Shown piece by piece: positions 35,996-47,400 of a stretch of 64,000 nucleotides of DNA. Under the pieces are notes generated by a model. That model ran no database searches. It saw nothing but the letters and a program-made list of their open reading frames with translations, and had not been told where the DNA came from. Every line of letters starts with the position of its first letter. Position 1 is the stretch's first letter. Location of the stretch: contig OZ022259.1 of NCBI GenBank assembly GCA_963978905.1, positions 49,928,727 to 49,992,726 on the forward strand. Direction: 5' to 3'. The translations under genes were made by a program, and so were the position numbers. The DNA comes from Trichostrongylus colubriformis. Taxonomy: Eukaryota > Nematoda > Chromadorea > Rhabditida > Trichostrongylidae.

Positions 35996-37457
35996 ATGGC
36001 CTCCCGAAAGACAGTCAATCGTCGCCAGCGACCTCAGCGTGCCACCTCTAATGTCTTCGCTATGTTTGATCAGGCGCAGATTCAGGTAGGGTTCACTGAG
36101 AGTCTCGTCTTGAGAGATCTTCGCTACGTTTTTCTGTTATTCAGTGGGCTCTTTTTAGGAGTTCAAGGAAGCCTTCAATATGATTGACCAGAATAGGGAC
36201 GGGTTTATTGACCAAGCAGATCTCCAAGAAATGTTTGCTTCTCTTGGTGAGCAAAGCTTCTTTTTCGTTAACCAAGATAATTTGTGTTTTTGTGTTCGAA
36301 GTGATTGTACATCATGAAGTTGATTCGCCAGCTGTAGCTTAGGCATCTCAAAGCTTCTGCTCATTCCATTTTCATGCTGTTTTTTAGTGTTTATAAGGTT
36401 ATTTTTGTGCTCGAACATTTCATCTGACTGTTTCTATGACCTCTTTCGTTCCTTCGTGCTGTGGGTATGCAGTGGAACCCAAGCAAACCGCGAAATGGCT
36501 CTAGATACGGGAGATAGGTAGAAGGGATTCAGGTGGCACAAGTACAGTCCATTTCTGAGCGCTTAATAGGGCGTGGCCTACGGACTTGGGTGAGAGTGTA
36601 TCAACCTTTCTCACCCCGCCACACACTCTAACTCTCGCCACACACTCTTTCTTGTCACTCAGGCCACGCCCTATCTAGCGCTGTGAAATGCACTGTAATT
36701 TGAGTTTCTCAACAAGCTATACAGTCGTTTTTAATGCTTTGTTTGAGACCTATCTCTGAAGTAGTATGTTTGACAACGCAGCATGCCAACATTTTAGGCA
36801 AAGACGTCAACGAACAGTTTCTCGATGCTATGGTTAATGAGGCACCTGGAGCCATCAACTTTACTATGTTCTTGACACTTTTTGGAGAGAAGCTCACAGG
36901 TAATTTCATCTTCGTAAAAAAAATGCGAAATTTTAGGAATGACAAGATTTTGTTTAGGCACTGATCCTGAGGAGGTGATACGAAATGCTTTCCAATGCTT
37001 CGACGAAGACAATTCGGGAAAACTAACTGAGGATCGTCTACGTGAGCTTCTGACCACTATGGGCGATCGCTATACTCATGAACAGGTTTGTACTAGCTCT
37101 AACTCAGCTATTTTTCGGCAATTTGTTGTCTCCGAAAATTAAGGGGATAGAGAATTTCAGATGGTTTGTATGATGCCTTTAATGAAAATTCTCTGAAATT
37201 GTAGGTGTGTACGTAGGTAAGTATGTCTCTTCATAAGATTCTTTGCAATATTCTTAGGATTATTTAGAATTTGCTAGAGTTTTAATCAAAATTTGTTCTT
37301 TTATTTCTTTGGATTGAAGCACCGAATTCGGTCAGTCATTTTCTCCATTCAGGTGGATGAGTTGTTTCGTGATGCTCCTATCAAAAATGGATATTTTGAC
37401 TACGTGGAATTCACTCGCATGCTAAAGCATGGAACAAAGGACAAGGACGAGCAATAA
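35996..37457 (+). CDS. mlc-4: Non-muscle myosin II regulatory light chain
   Basis: Regulatory light chain of non-muscle myosin II, acting in cytokinesis, epidermal elongation and cortical contractility. Exons: 35996-36085, 36159-36246, 36798-36899, 36958-37085, 37353-37457 (TAA), giving 170 residues, the family length. The N-terminus carries the phosphorylation segment [15 protein letters not shown]-hand 1 is intact ([13 protein letters not shown]). [20 protein letters not shown] and [20 protein letters not shown] match MLC-4 closely. A TATTACAG acceptor lies 7 nt before the ATG, fitting spliced-leader trans-splicing or a 5' UTR intron. Intron 36247-36797 holds a MITE. Confidence 0.96.
36545..36695. 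mobile_element. MITE in mlc-4 intron 2
   Basis: About 150 bp. CAGTCCATTTCTGAGCGCTT plus AATAGGGCGTGGCCT at the left is inverted at the right as AGGCCACGCCCTATCTAGCG plus CTGTGAAATGCACTG. The middle has CCACACACTCT repeats. Only one copy was seen. Confidence 0.75.
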
Positions 37458-38049
37458 TTGTCGTGTCATTCTTTCTACTTAATGAATTCCTGCTGTATGT
37501 AAATTGTTCTTTCAATAATTCCTTACTGGCACCCAATATATGTTTTCGCCTGTGAGAATCTTACAAGTGCCGTTTGAGCTCATGTGATGTTTCTTGGCTG
37601 TGCAACAATACTTCTTCATCTTTTGCTTTAGTGCTACAATCGATCGGAAACAATATTTGTACTCACATTAATAACCGATGGATATTTTGCATAAAATTAT
37701 AGCCTTCGAGTTCTACTTCCATATTTATATTTCCTCACACTTTTCCTTACATTTCCACCGGAGAATGGCTTTATTCTAATTTTGACAGAAGAGTAGGGAT
37801 CGTGACCGCAACACTGCTTACAGAGCGATTTTTACTGGTAGGAATCTAAGAGAGGGGCGGTTTAAGAGACTCACGGAGTGCCACTCAAACATCCTACGCA
37901 TCGTTTGCTGACAATGAGGACTGATTATATAAAGTCCATGCGCAACGAGAGAAGGGAAATGCGTCTAACCATCCCACAATCTTATAACGTCTGAGTGTTG
38001 ATAAGCCATGGTAGGCATACCAATCAGGAGTTGAGTTAAGGTGAAAGGG

Positions 38050-38122
38050 GTCTCGGTAGTGTAACGGATTGGCACATATGCCCGTAAAGCATGGAGTGCG
38101 GGTTCGAGTCCTGTCCGAGACC
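38050..38122 (+). tRNA. tRNA-like sequence, GUA anticodon by position
   Basis: The 73-nt fold has acceptor GTCTCGG/CCGAGAC (7 perfect pairs), D arm GTG/CAC, anticodon stem TATGC/GCATG, loop CCGTAAA and T arm GCGGG-TTCGAGT-CCTGT. The position-derived anticodon is GUA (Tyr). However, the residue before it is C instead of the near-universal U33, there is no intron, and the first pair is G-C, unlike eukaryotic tRNA-Tyr. No strong poly-T follows. It is a tRNA pseudogene, a SINE head, or an unusual tRNA. Confidence 0.5.
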
Positions 38123-38352
38123 GAAGCTTTTGCCCTTAACTCAGCACACTTGTGACAACTTTTGCATCACGGGCTACGTCGAAAATCAGCAGCGTTCAAG
38201 AATCAAAAACATGCCACGAAAGTTTTCCCAACGTTTTCTTTGTTTAGAAATAGTTCCTGCCGTGGGGTTCGATAGGAAAATCGTCGATTGTGCCCAAATA
38301 CTGGGGTGTGTGCCATGAAGACGAAAAATTTACGTGGCCGCGTTTGAAGTCA

Positions 38353-38400
38353 CGAAATGGTGCAAGGTAGGGTCGGCACACCCTACCTTGCACCATTTCG
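38353..38400. repeat. Hairpin, 21-bp perfect arms
   Basis: CGAAATGGTGCAAGGTAGGG plus T (38353-38373) is exactly inverted at 38380-38400, with a six-base loop CGGCAC. It is intergenic, between mlc-4 and the Aurora kinase gene. Confidence 0.8.
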
Positions 38401-39293
38401 CGAACGAAGCGATTACGCCTCGACTGAAGCATAAAGCATCATCATCGCTTGAGGACCCATCTAATGGGGGCTGTAGCTCGCACCATCGCTTCGCATGCCG
38501 CGCGCCGCAACGGGAATTTCCTATCTTAATGGCACACACTTTCACATGCTTACACTATAGAGACTCAGACAGAATGTTGGAGAGGATTAACACAGTTCTT
38601 CTTGGCATACGTAAATGTCGCTTATATAAATTACACAACGATTCTTTGCCGTTGTCCAAATACACGGCGCCAATAGACTTTATACTCATTGGTCAAGATC
38701 CGGCTCAGTCGACTTAGCGCTGTGGCTCAGTTCAGGGCCCTCTCTTCACCTCCATCTCTTAATCTGAGTTTACTGGAGAAGGAAGGATAGGAGCCTGCAA
38801 GTGTCTGCCTTGGCTGACAAATCGATCAATACAATGACGAAATCATGACAATATTCACAGACAATCAAATAGGCGATGCAAAATACAATATGACGAAAAG
38901 CCTCTTGCCTTGTACTTGCTTGTAAAGCTCTCAACAAACAAGCGAATCGCACTTGTAGTCCCGCAGCCGCGAGCAGGCAGCGACCTACGGCGAATTCGTG
39001 TCCCAGGGCTACTTCCACTATGACGGCGGGAACTTTCATTTTCATATCCGTATGAGATCATTTAAATCTCTCTGCATTGAGGTCAGGTTCTTTTAGCCAT
39101 CTCAATTCTTGAAGTAGGTTGAGTCTCTACTCCCTCGGTTTCTTATTGGACGTAGGAGGGTCCCTTCACTCTTTTTAACCAAAGAGATTGAGGATGCCAT
39201 CTGCACAAGGTGTTCTTTAGCCATCAATCTCCGTCAAGTTATTTTCTCGTGGACTGGCTGATTGTTTCCGAATTCTTCACTTACCATTTTTAG

Positions 39294-42200
39294 ATGACTG
39301 AAGTTGCAACACCATTCCAAGCACCTGAGATGCAACTTCAGGTTAGGAGTTCTTCTGAGGCTGATTTCTGTCTAATCTTAACGTGACTGTCTGTTACAAT
39401 TTTTAGGGCAATCCTAACGCAGTCTCCACGAACATGGAGAATCCTTCCACTCAGTCTACTACTCGATCCGAGTATGTTTCGGACGGCTTGATGGTTTTTC
39501 ATATGACTTTTTTCATTTGACATTGATATGAATCGTTTGACGAGGATTTAATCAATATTTTTTCTAAGAGAAGAATTCGATTCCAGTTCGCAGAAGATGT
39601 GGGTTATTGACGATTTCGACATCGGACGACCTCTCGGCAAGGGAAAATTCGGTTCCGTTTTCTTAGCTCGTTACAAACCGGAACGCGTCGTCGTTGCGCT
39701 GAAGGTGTGGATTTCAAAGTTAATGACGAGCAAAGATGGAGTTATTGTATTTTGACTTAGCTGCCCATTGAATCTGTCTCCGCTCTGTAAAAGCCTCACT
39801 TCAAGCTCTTGTATCGAATATCAGTGCTTTCGGATTTTGGAAAAGCTGGTGATAAGGTATTTTTGGTGCCCGTGGCGATGCTTGAGTGTCAAGGCCTTTT
39901 TGTCGAAACCTAACATTTTCTGAATTATTGCTGAGCTTTTTTTTGAACTATTTTTCCCAATTTAGTGAGCGTTCGCTAGGCTGAGGTTACACCTTGCGGA
40001 TCGTTCTATCCGCAGGATCGCAAATTCGATCCTCAGGCTGCAATGCAGGCTACTGTTATGCTCTCTCACTTAGGTGTGCTATTTTCCTGAGTTCATTACC
40101 ACTATGGACCGTGTGTGGCAACGGAACAGCTTTATGGAGGGCCTTTATGCGTTATGGAGTAGCCTGTATTGCAGTCTGAGGGTTCTGCGATCTTGCGATT
40201 CTGCGGATCGTACGATCCGCAAGGTATAACCCTCAGCCATACACTAAAAAGGGAATGGGCGTATCTTGGGGTGGCCAACACTAGTGGTAACATGGATCAT
40301 GAACTAATGTCACTAATTTCAGTTGTGAGCAAGATATGTCTAACAGTAAGCTGCGGGTGTATGACACGTCAGTCAATGAATCTACATTTCAGGTCCTGTT
40401 CAAGGATCAGATCAAGAAGCACAATGTTCAGCATCAAGTCAAACGGGAAATTGAAATACAATACCATTTAAGGTGGTCATTTACCTGATTCTTACATTAG
40501 CTGGGTTTATATGAATTTTTTCTCGCTGAAATACATCATATGGACTGATTGTGAGATTCCTGTCTTTCCTAGGCATCCAAACATTCTTCGATTGAAAGGC
40601 TACTTCCATGATCAGCGTCGCGTGTACATGATACTTGAGTGTGCCGATGCTGGAGAACTGTATTCTCGCTTGAAAAAGAAGGGCAAACTTGAGGAGCCCG
40701 AGGCAGCTCGGTAGGTCCTCGTGATTTTTTTGTGCCGCGCGTAAGTACGACAGGAACATTGTCGTTGATATGTAGTAATTACTGTCATCTTATTCAGATA
40801 TGTTCGTCAGCTTGCGGATGCACTCAGCTACTGCCATGCAAAACGCGTTATTCATCGTGATATAAAACCAGAAAACATTCTTCTGGACGGAAAAGGGAAT
40901 ATAAAGGTGGAGAATTTTGTGGATATAATCTCATAACTGACTGCATTTGCAAATATCACGTTACCTTCTACAAAGAGCACCACAATTGTTCATTGCGGTT
41001 TCTATCCAAACAAACGTTGACGAGGTATTTGTAGATGTCGTGGATTTTTTCGATGTGGCTTTTTTGCACAGTGCTAACCCCACGGTACTCACATCAATGC
41101 CTGCTTTTGTAAAATAGGACATCTGTACTAGAGTGTAGAAGGCTATTGGTTCTCTCCCCCCCCCCCCCCCCCATCAAGGTCACGAAGGAAGGTAACACGT
41201 AAAAAATCTCAGATAGCCGATTTCGGATGGGCAGTGGTTTCTTCTCACTCACGCCGCGAGACCATTTGCGGAACACTGGACTACTTGCCACCAGAGATGA
41301 TCAATGGACATACTCATGACCACACGGTATGTTCTTTTTAATTTTTAGAGAATTTTTGAAAACGGTATTATAAGTGTCAGAATTTTTTTCGGGACATAAC
41401 GATGTGTATGCACTGGTAGATATTCGCATGAAAGTCTTCATTCATGCCTTTCTTATTTTTGTTATTAACAGGGTATCACAGAAGACGAATGTAATTCCAT
41501 ATCTCCATTTGCCGTGAGCCTTGAAATCGATTTTTCATTTTTCTTCTCTCATTTGAATGAGATAAAAAAAGTGCCAGTAATGAACGAAAATGGTGCTATA
41601 TGCTTCTCCCCTACACTCACGCAAAAACCTAGTACTTAAGCACGAGTGCTCAGGTACCAGGCTTTTGCGTAAGTGTAGGGGAGATGCTCTTGGATGGGTG
41701 AAGTGATTTCCTTATGCAAAAAAGTTTCGCACTACCCTAGTAGTGGCATATCCACCTCGGAATCTCTTCATCCCATACCGTGCTGTCGTCATCTCGATTT
41801 ATATGGCACCCATACATAATTTTTGTATCTTTTGATGAGACTTCACGCTACTTCTTGATAGTTTTGTCTTAAAATGGCTTTCGCTAAAACTTTCAAATAT
41901 TTAGGTCGATAACTGGGCCGTTGGTGTTTTGCTGTTTGAAATGCTTGTTGGTCGCCCTCCGTTCGAATATCCTGATCAAAGCGTAACACTTCAGATGATT
42001 ATGAATTGCAGATTTGCGGTAGGTTCGCCTTTTCTGTTCACATGATCCGCTGACCTATGTCCCATTTTGTAGATTTCTAAACAAAATTTCATCCTTAGGG
42101 TATGTTTTTGCTTTTAATGTTGCTATAGTTTTCCAACTAGATCTTGCGTTCATTTCAGAGTTTCCAACAGCTATTTTCAGATTCCTCCATCTGTAAGTGA

Positions 42201-42438
42201 AGGGCCTAGTGATTTGATGCGAAAGCTGATAGTTAAGGAGCCATGTATGAGGTCAGTTTGGGCGTTTCATCTGGTGATGTGATCTTATTAATCGCATTTC
42301 AGGTTGTCCCTTGCTGATGTATTAGCCCACCCGTGGGTAGTGAGCATGTCAAAAGTACCCATTGGACACACGCAGCAGCCTACTCCTGTCATAACAGCTT
42401 CAACTACTTCTCAAGTGACACAGAATGCCACTGAATAA
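39294..42438 (+). CDS. air-1: Aurora-family mitotic Ser/Thr kinase
   Basis: Mitotic kinase for spindle and centrosome (Aurora A) or chromosome/midbody (Aurora B) roles. Exons: 39294-39341, 39407-39471, 39587-39704, 40393-40472, 40573-40710, 40798-40906, 41213-41326, 41905-42018, 42181-42251, 42303-42438 (TAA); 330 residues, phases consistent. Motifs: glycine loop [12 protein letters not shown] lysine, [12 protein letters not shown], activation loop [38 protein letters not shown]. The KGYFHD segment has glycine where Aurora A has its TPX2-class Gly198 and Aurora B has Asn. So I favour AIR-1; AIR-2 is the alternative. The N-terminus before the kinase domain is short (~45 residues). A TTTTTAG acceptor directly abuts the ATG, fitting trans-splicing. 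Introns 39705-40392 and 41327-41904 carry MITEs. Confidence 0.9.
39979..40238. mobile_element. MITE in Aurora kinase intron 3
   Basis: About 260 bp with inverted ends GCTGAGGTTACACCTTGCGG and CCGCAAGGTATAACCCTCAGC. The sub-terminal GGATCG...CGATCC words also pair. Single copy in the window. Confidence 0.8.
41602..41686. mobile_element. 85-bp foldback element in Aurora kinase intron
   Basis: Nearly one long hairpin. CTTCTCCCCTACACTCACGC plus AAAAACCTAGTACTTAAGCAC pairs with GTGCTCAGGTACCAGGCTTT plus TGCGTAAGTGTAGGGGAGATG, with few mismatches. It lies in the intron 41327-41904. Confidence 0.75.
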
Positions 42439-44484
42439 TCTGAAAAAATTTTAGTAAGCTTTATGGTTGTTAGAAGTGTTCAATTTTCCACAAACTCGTG
42501 TGTATGCCTTACTTCTTTTACTACTTATGAAACTAACGCTCTTTTTTACCGGGTGATCTCGGAGTCTTCTGAATCGAGATTATCTCGTTCAGCTTTTGTG
42601 GGATCTATGTGTGAACTGCTCATTTATGCTTACTAACGAAGTAACTATATCGTGTAACCTGGTTTTTCATTGAATATGAGATAGGATTGTGCTAAGATGG
42701 TCATGTTTTCTTGTCATTTCTCCATGTGCTCGCTTTTGCACCATACTTGTAGATTACTGTCAATTCGATGTCACTATTAAGCGTTTACAGATTACAGATT
42801 CATCGCGCTTGTTATATGAATTTGACAGCTAGATATTCTTGAAAAAGGCATTCTTAAGGAGGAGTCCATTCCGTATATCGGAAGTAGTATTTGTCTTAGA
42901 AAGTGTTAAAGTGGTATCCATGGGTTCCGCACACGCCCCGGAACAGAGACCTCTTTCAGGAAACAGGTTGCTTTCTGCTCATCTTGGCCTCAGTTAAGCT
43001 ACGGCTTTGCTCTCGTGTGTATCTACCGCAGCAATGATCAATGGCACGATTCTTTAAAGGTCTTTTTTCGATGATTTTCTGATCGGAGGATTATGACGGA
43101 CACTTTAAGACAACATTAAGCATGGGAACAAACAGATATTGATTGCCCTGCCATAGGAACCCCTTCCACCTCAATCGTTAGGCCCAGATTCGGGAAAATT
43201 TTTGAGGGTAGTCTCTCGTGATCGATGGTCTTCCTACGTTACTTGTCCATAGTACCTTGAGAAAGTCCTCCTAAATAAGAAGAGCAATCAATAATTATAG
43301 CATACTTCCTACAAAGTTACAAACTATGGTCAAGTATGATTAGTATGATTATTGATAGACGACCTTTTTGGAGGTCACCTTATAGGACGAAAATCACTCA
43401 AAAGAGGTCTTCTCGTGAAGAATTCCTCGATTTCATGTCAATCGATATGGATGCAGCGGCGGCCAGCAGCATGCCTTACCCTGCCTTGGGCCGCATTCAT
43501 AGCCATCGTTTGGCGCGTAAGCGCGCCGGCGTCTACGAAGTCGCTGACACGCGCGTCGCGACGTATGGTACGATATAGTAATCGATATGTACCTTGTGCT
43601 CATTCTCCTACGCGCCAATGCGCCCAAAACGTAGAAAGGGCGTGGTGAGTTAATCGATAAGTATCTTTACTACTTTCGCCGATGCGCTGGGCGCCATAAC
43701 GATGGTTATGAACGCGACCTTATGTCGATGGTTCCGGCGGTAGGTGATAGTGAACAAAGATGGCCTCCCTTTTTCGCTGTTGAAATCCTCCACCAGCCTT
43801 TTTTCCCTGTACCTCGGTCTTTATTGACTACAAGCGTCTACTAAGCCTCATCCTACTCCCAGCTGGTCATTTATTTATTGGTAAACTGCTGAGCAAAAAA
43901 TGTAATACAAAATGCCTGTTTTTACGTTTTTGCCGGAGTATAAATGACCGCAACGCATCCGCTTCGCTTGAATGTTATCTAACTTGTTCGCTCTGAAATG
44001 TACGAGTGCATGGGCTATATTCGGTAATTCGGTGCTCAAAGTGATAACCCAGAGCCAGCAGGACTTTCACAAGGATTCAAACCTCATGGGAACATGAATG
44101 ACGTCGTCAGCGGCGAACCGATCGAAATTTCACCATACGAAATGATCATTGTTTAGCTCTATGTCATCCCCACCATCCCGTTAACCTTGGCCTCATACGA
44201 GACCCTGCAACCCTCTTCTGAGAGAAGATTGTATGGCTTTGGGAAGGATATGTGATGCTGTGAGAGTGTGAGATGGAATTCAGTGCTTCGCTATCATGTG
44301 AATATGTCGATGATAAGGCTGAGCCCCCCTTCGACCGTCATCCGTTATGCCCGTTGGAACAGTGTGGGATATTTCAGCCTCCATGTACGTAAAGCCTAAG
44401 CCGTTTGAAGTTTCTGATTTTAGACTTTTTCTGAAAAAAGTGAAAGCAAAGATATGTAGTAATGAATTTATTGAGCACCATAAT
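42439..44484. other. Intergenic between convergent Aurora kinase and ELMO-domain genes
   Basis: The kinase and ELMO-domain genes converge here, so this region should hold both 3' UTRs. One MITE (43487-43720) is present. No exon was recognised. Confidence 0.5.
43487..43720. mobile_element. MITE family G, copy 1
   Basis: About 235 bp. Left GGGCCGCATTCATAGCCATCG, right CGATGGTTATGAACGCGACC, inverted. Inside are GTACCTTGTGCTCATTCTCC and GCGCCAATGCGCCCAAAA blocks shared with the copy at 44761. Confidence 0.75.
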
Positions 44485-47400
44485 TCAGGACGACTTTAAT
44501 AGTGTTTGTTGGGAATTTCGAAGTAATGAGGTGATTCCTGAAATACAGCAATTCCACTGTTATCCATAGTGTTTGAGAATATTATGGTGGACTTACGATT
44601 TAGTAATGATTGACAATCTTTCACTGTACAATTTTGTTCTCGCCATTGTTCGCAGAAGACGAGAAGGGACGACTGATAAAGTTTATTCATCGCTTTGAGG
44701 TATCCACCAACGGTTACTGCTGATCTGAATAAGGCGGATTTATCCATCTAGGGTGTTTGAGGCCGCATATAGCCGTCGTTATTGGCGCATGGGCGCATCG
44801 GCGTCTACGCAGTCGCTTAAACCGCGCGCGCCACGACGTAGCATTGTGGCCAATATGTATCTTGTGCTCATTCGTCGATGCGCACAAAAGGTCGAGATGG
44901 CTTGACCAGCCAATGTACATCCGATGCACATTCGCCGATGCACCGATGCGACTATAACTATGGCCATGAACGCGGCCAGACCTACGGTAAACATGACTTA
45001 CTCAAGCAGTTCACCCTGTCGTAAACTATTAATGAGTATCGCTGTGATATTTATTCCTACAACGGCAAGTGGAAAATCCTGAAAGGACAGGTTTTTTGGT
45101 ACAAGACGATGATATAGGCGATTAGAACAGCTCACATGAGGTTCTTGTCGTGACATATGAACGATTTCAGCAAGTTTACCCTCGGGTAAATCTTTTGCCA
45201 TGCAATAAAGCTGTATTAAGCCTAGTATCCCGGTGCCACGGAAATCTGTAGCTGGATCGGAGCCTGAAAATAATTTTTCAATGTTGATTTTGCTACAACC
45301 ACGGGTTGTTGACTGGCATGAAACCTGTGTGAAACGGTGTGAAATGGTCTAGTCCGAACATTGGCTCCAAAAGGTCTCTCATTTCGTGGAATGAACCCAG
45401 GTGCTATCACAATGAGAGAGAGAGGGGGGGGGGTGTATCCCAATCGCCATTTTTACCCAAGCTTAGAAGGGGAAAGGAATCCTTTTCCTCCACTGAGACT
45501 TAGGCAAAATATTTGCCTGAGTGTTGAGATTGACCCCTTCAAGATGCTTAGATGTGCAACCATTTATGAGATGCCCCCCCCCCCCCCCTCCCCCTCACTG
45601 CGATACCATCTGATCCCATAGTCATGCATGGAGCACATTACATAAACAGAATGCACGATCAGAAATATCACACACTTCTTTCAAATCATTTTTTAGATGG
45701 CTGTACAGGAGTAGCGCGATCGGACGCTCAGTGCGATATGGTTAATGGATCAATTCACATTGAGCGATTACCTGAGGGTCTTTCGCCATGGGCAAAACTG
45801 TCTTAGTCACTATTTCAACGTAATAATATATAGTTCGCCAAGTCATGACAGTGACTGTAGGAAGGTACGATATCATCTTATTTTAGTATTGATTTTTGAA
45901 ATAACGAAGCAGAAGAATTGAAAAAAACCTCGCACTAAAACCTCATTTTGCAGCCGTAGCGCTATCCACCTCTCCAAGAGATCCCCATCGGAGCTGTGAT
46001 AATGGTGATGGTGTTAGCGCGTTCATACTTTGCGGTGCTGTCGGCAGGGCGTGGCTGGGTGTCTCTGCGTCTCCTGCCACCCTATCTCGTCACCTGCGTC
46101 GCCTCTGCACCTCCCCCGTGCCTCACTCTGTGAATGCAGCCACGCCCTGCCGGCGCAAAGTATGAACGCGGTGTTACCAGTCTGCAAAGGTGCCATACCT
46201 TGAAATCCAACGTCTTGCCAATGATTGCCTTTCCGTGGGCAATCCGATACCAAGTTTGGAGGGTCAAGCACTAGTGCAGCCACCGATGTGTAGAACGAGC
46301 GAAGTAAGGCCCATTGAGATGTTGAGGCGTTGCAGTAGGACACTGAAATGAAATACAAATCAAACAAGTTCGAAGTGTATGAAAGTGCACACAGCTCATT
46401 TGAAAAGGTCGTGGTTGCGGACTTTGGCACGCACGTTCGCGTCGCTTGAAAAATCATCGGAGAACTGTCTATTAGTTTCCTGCTTCATTATAGTGACCCA
46501 AATGCGAATTTGAATTTCACAAGGATTTTGACTTCTGACTAGATGAGTAAGTTGTTTATGGGAAAATTGTTTTTCATGCATCCATGATGATTTTGTTGCT
46601 GCAGGAGCAATCACAACAAAAAGAAGGTAAACATCGTGATAAGACAAACGATTGCAGCAGAATCATCAATATGCATGTGAGCGCATCCATCGTCAAACAG
46701 TCGGATTACCTAAAGAAATGGCGAGCGGCCGAGTCGGAGTGGCGGGTAAAAGAAGAAAAACAGCGGGTCACAGGAAAATATTTTCAAAATATTCTAAAAT
46801 GTTTTCGAAATATATTCTTAGAAACATTTTAAATATTCCTAAATTTTTAAAAATATAACCTTAGAAGTATTTAAAAATATTCTTGAAATATTCTATTTTT
46901 ACGTTGAAGCGACCGCGCGCATCACAGAGTCTGCAACCATGGTCAGTACAGTCGTGGATAACGGAGTGTACACCACCGATGCTAATAAATCCTTCGAATA
47001 TACCTGTGCTCAAGGCTAGCAGCAAATTTCTTTCTCGTTTCAAAGAATGGCTTTCCATGTGAGGTTTCGGCCGGCATAAACACCTGCTGACAAGCATATC
47101 TAACGAAGACGGCTGTACAGGAGTCATTGTTGATGCGACAGTTTTCTGAAATGAGAATTTGAATAAATAAAGGCGCGAAGCATTGAGGTTGTTCAGTCCC
47201 CTGTTTTTCTACGCGCCGTGCATTGTACTTTCGTTAAGAGTTGTGATAGGAACGCAAAGTGTGATCATCGATTGTGATTATCGATTCCTAGAGATCCATC
47301 AGACCCCTTACCGTTTTTTCGCACAGGCCGCCGCCAGACTTCGCGATTTGGCCATTTTGCGATTTTGCGGTGTCGCGGCTCCGCACGCGAAGTTGCGGCA

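Larger units (their letters stand above)
37458..39293. other. Intergenic between mlc-4 and Aurora kinase
   Basis: Holds the mlc-4 3' region (AT-rich to ~37760), the tRNA-like sequence at 38050 and the hairpin at 38353. Otherwise nothing was recognised. The kinase promoter should be in its right part. Confidence 0.5.

Noticed and set aside
46396..46520. Candidate extra exon of the ELMO-domain gene (FSDDFSSDANVRAKV...)
   Set aside because: It reads like protein, but its end cannot be spliced in phase. The 47004 exon joins the 46342 exon directly in correct phase and matches the ELMOD3 order.
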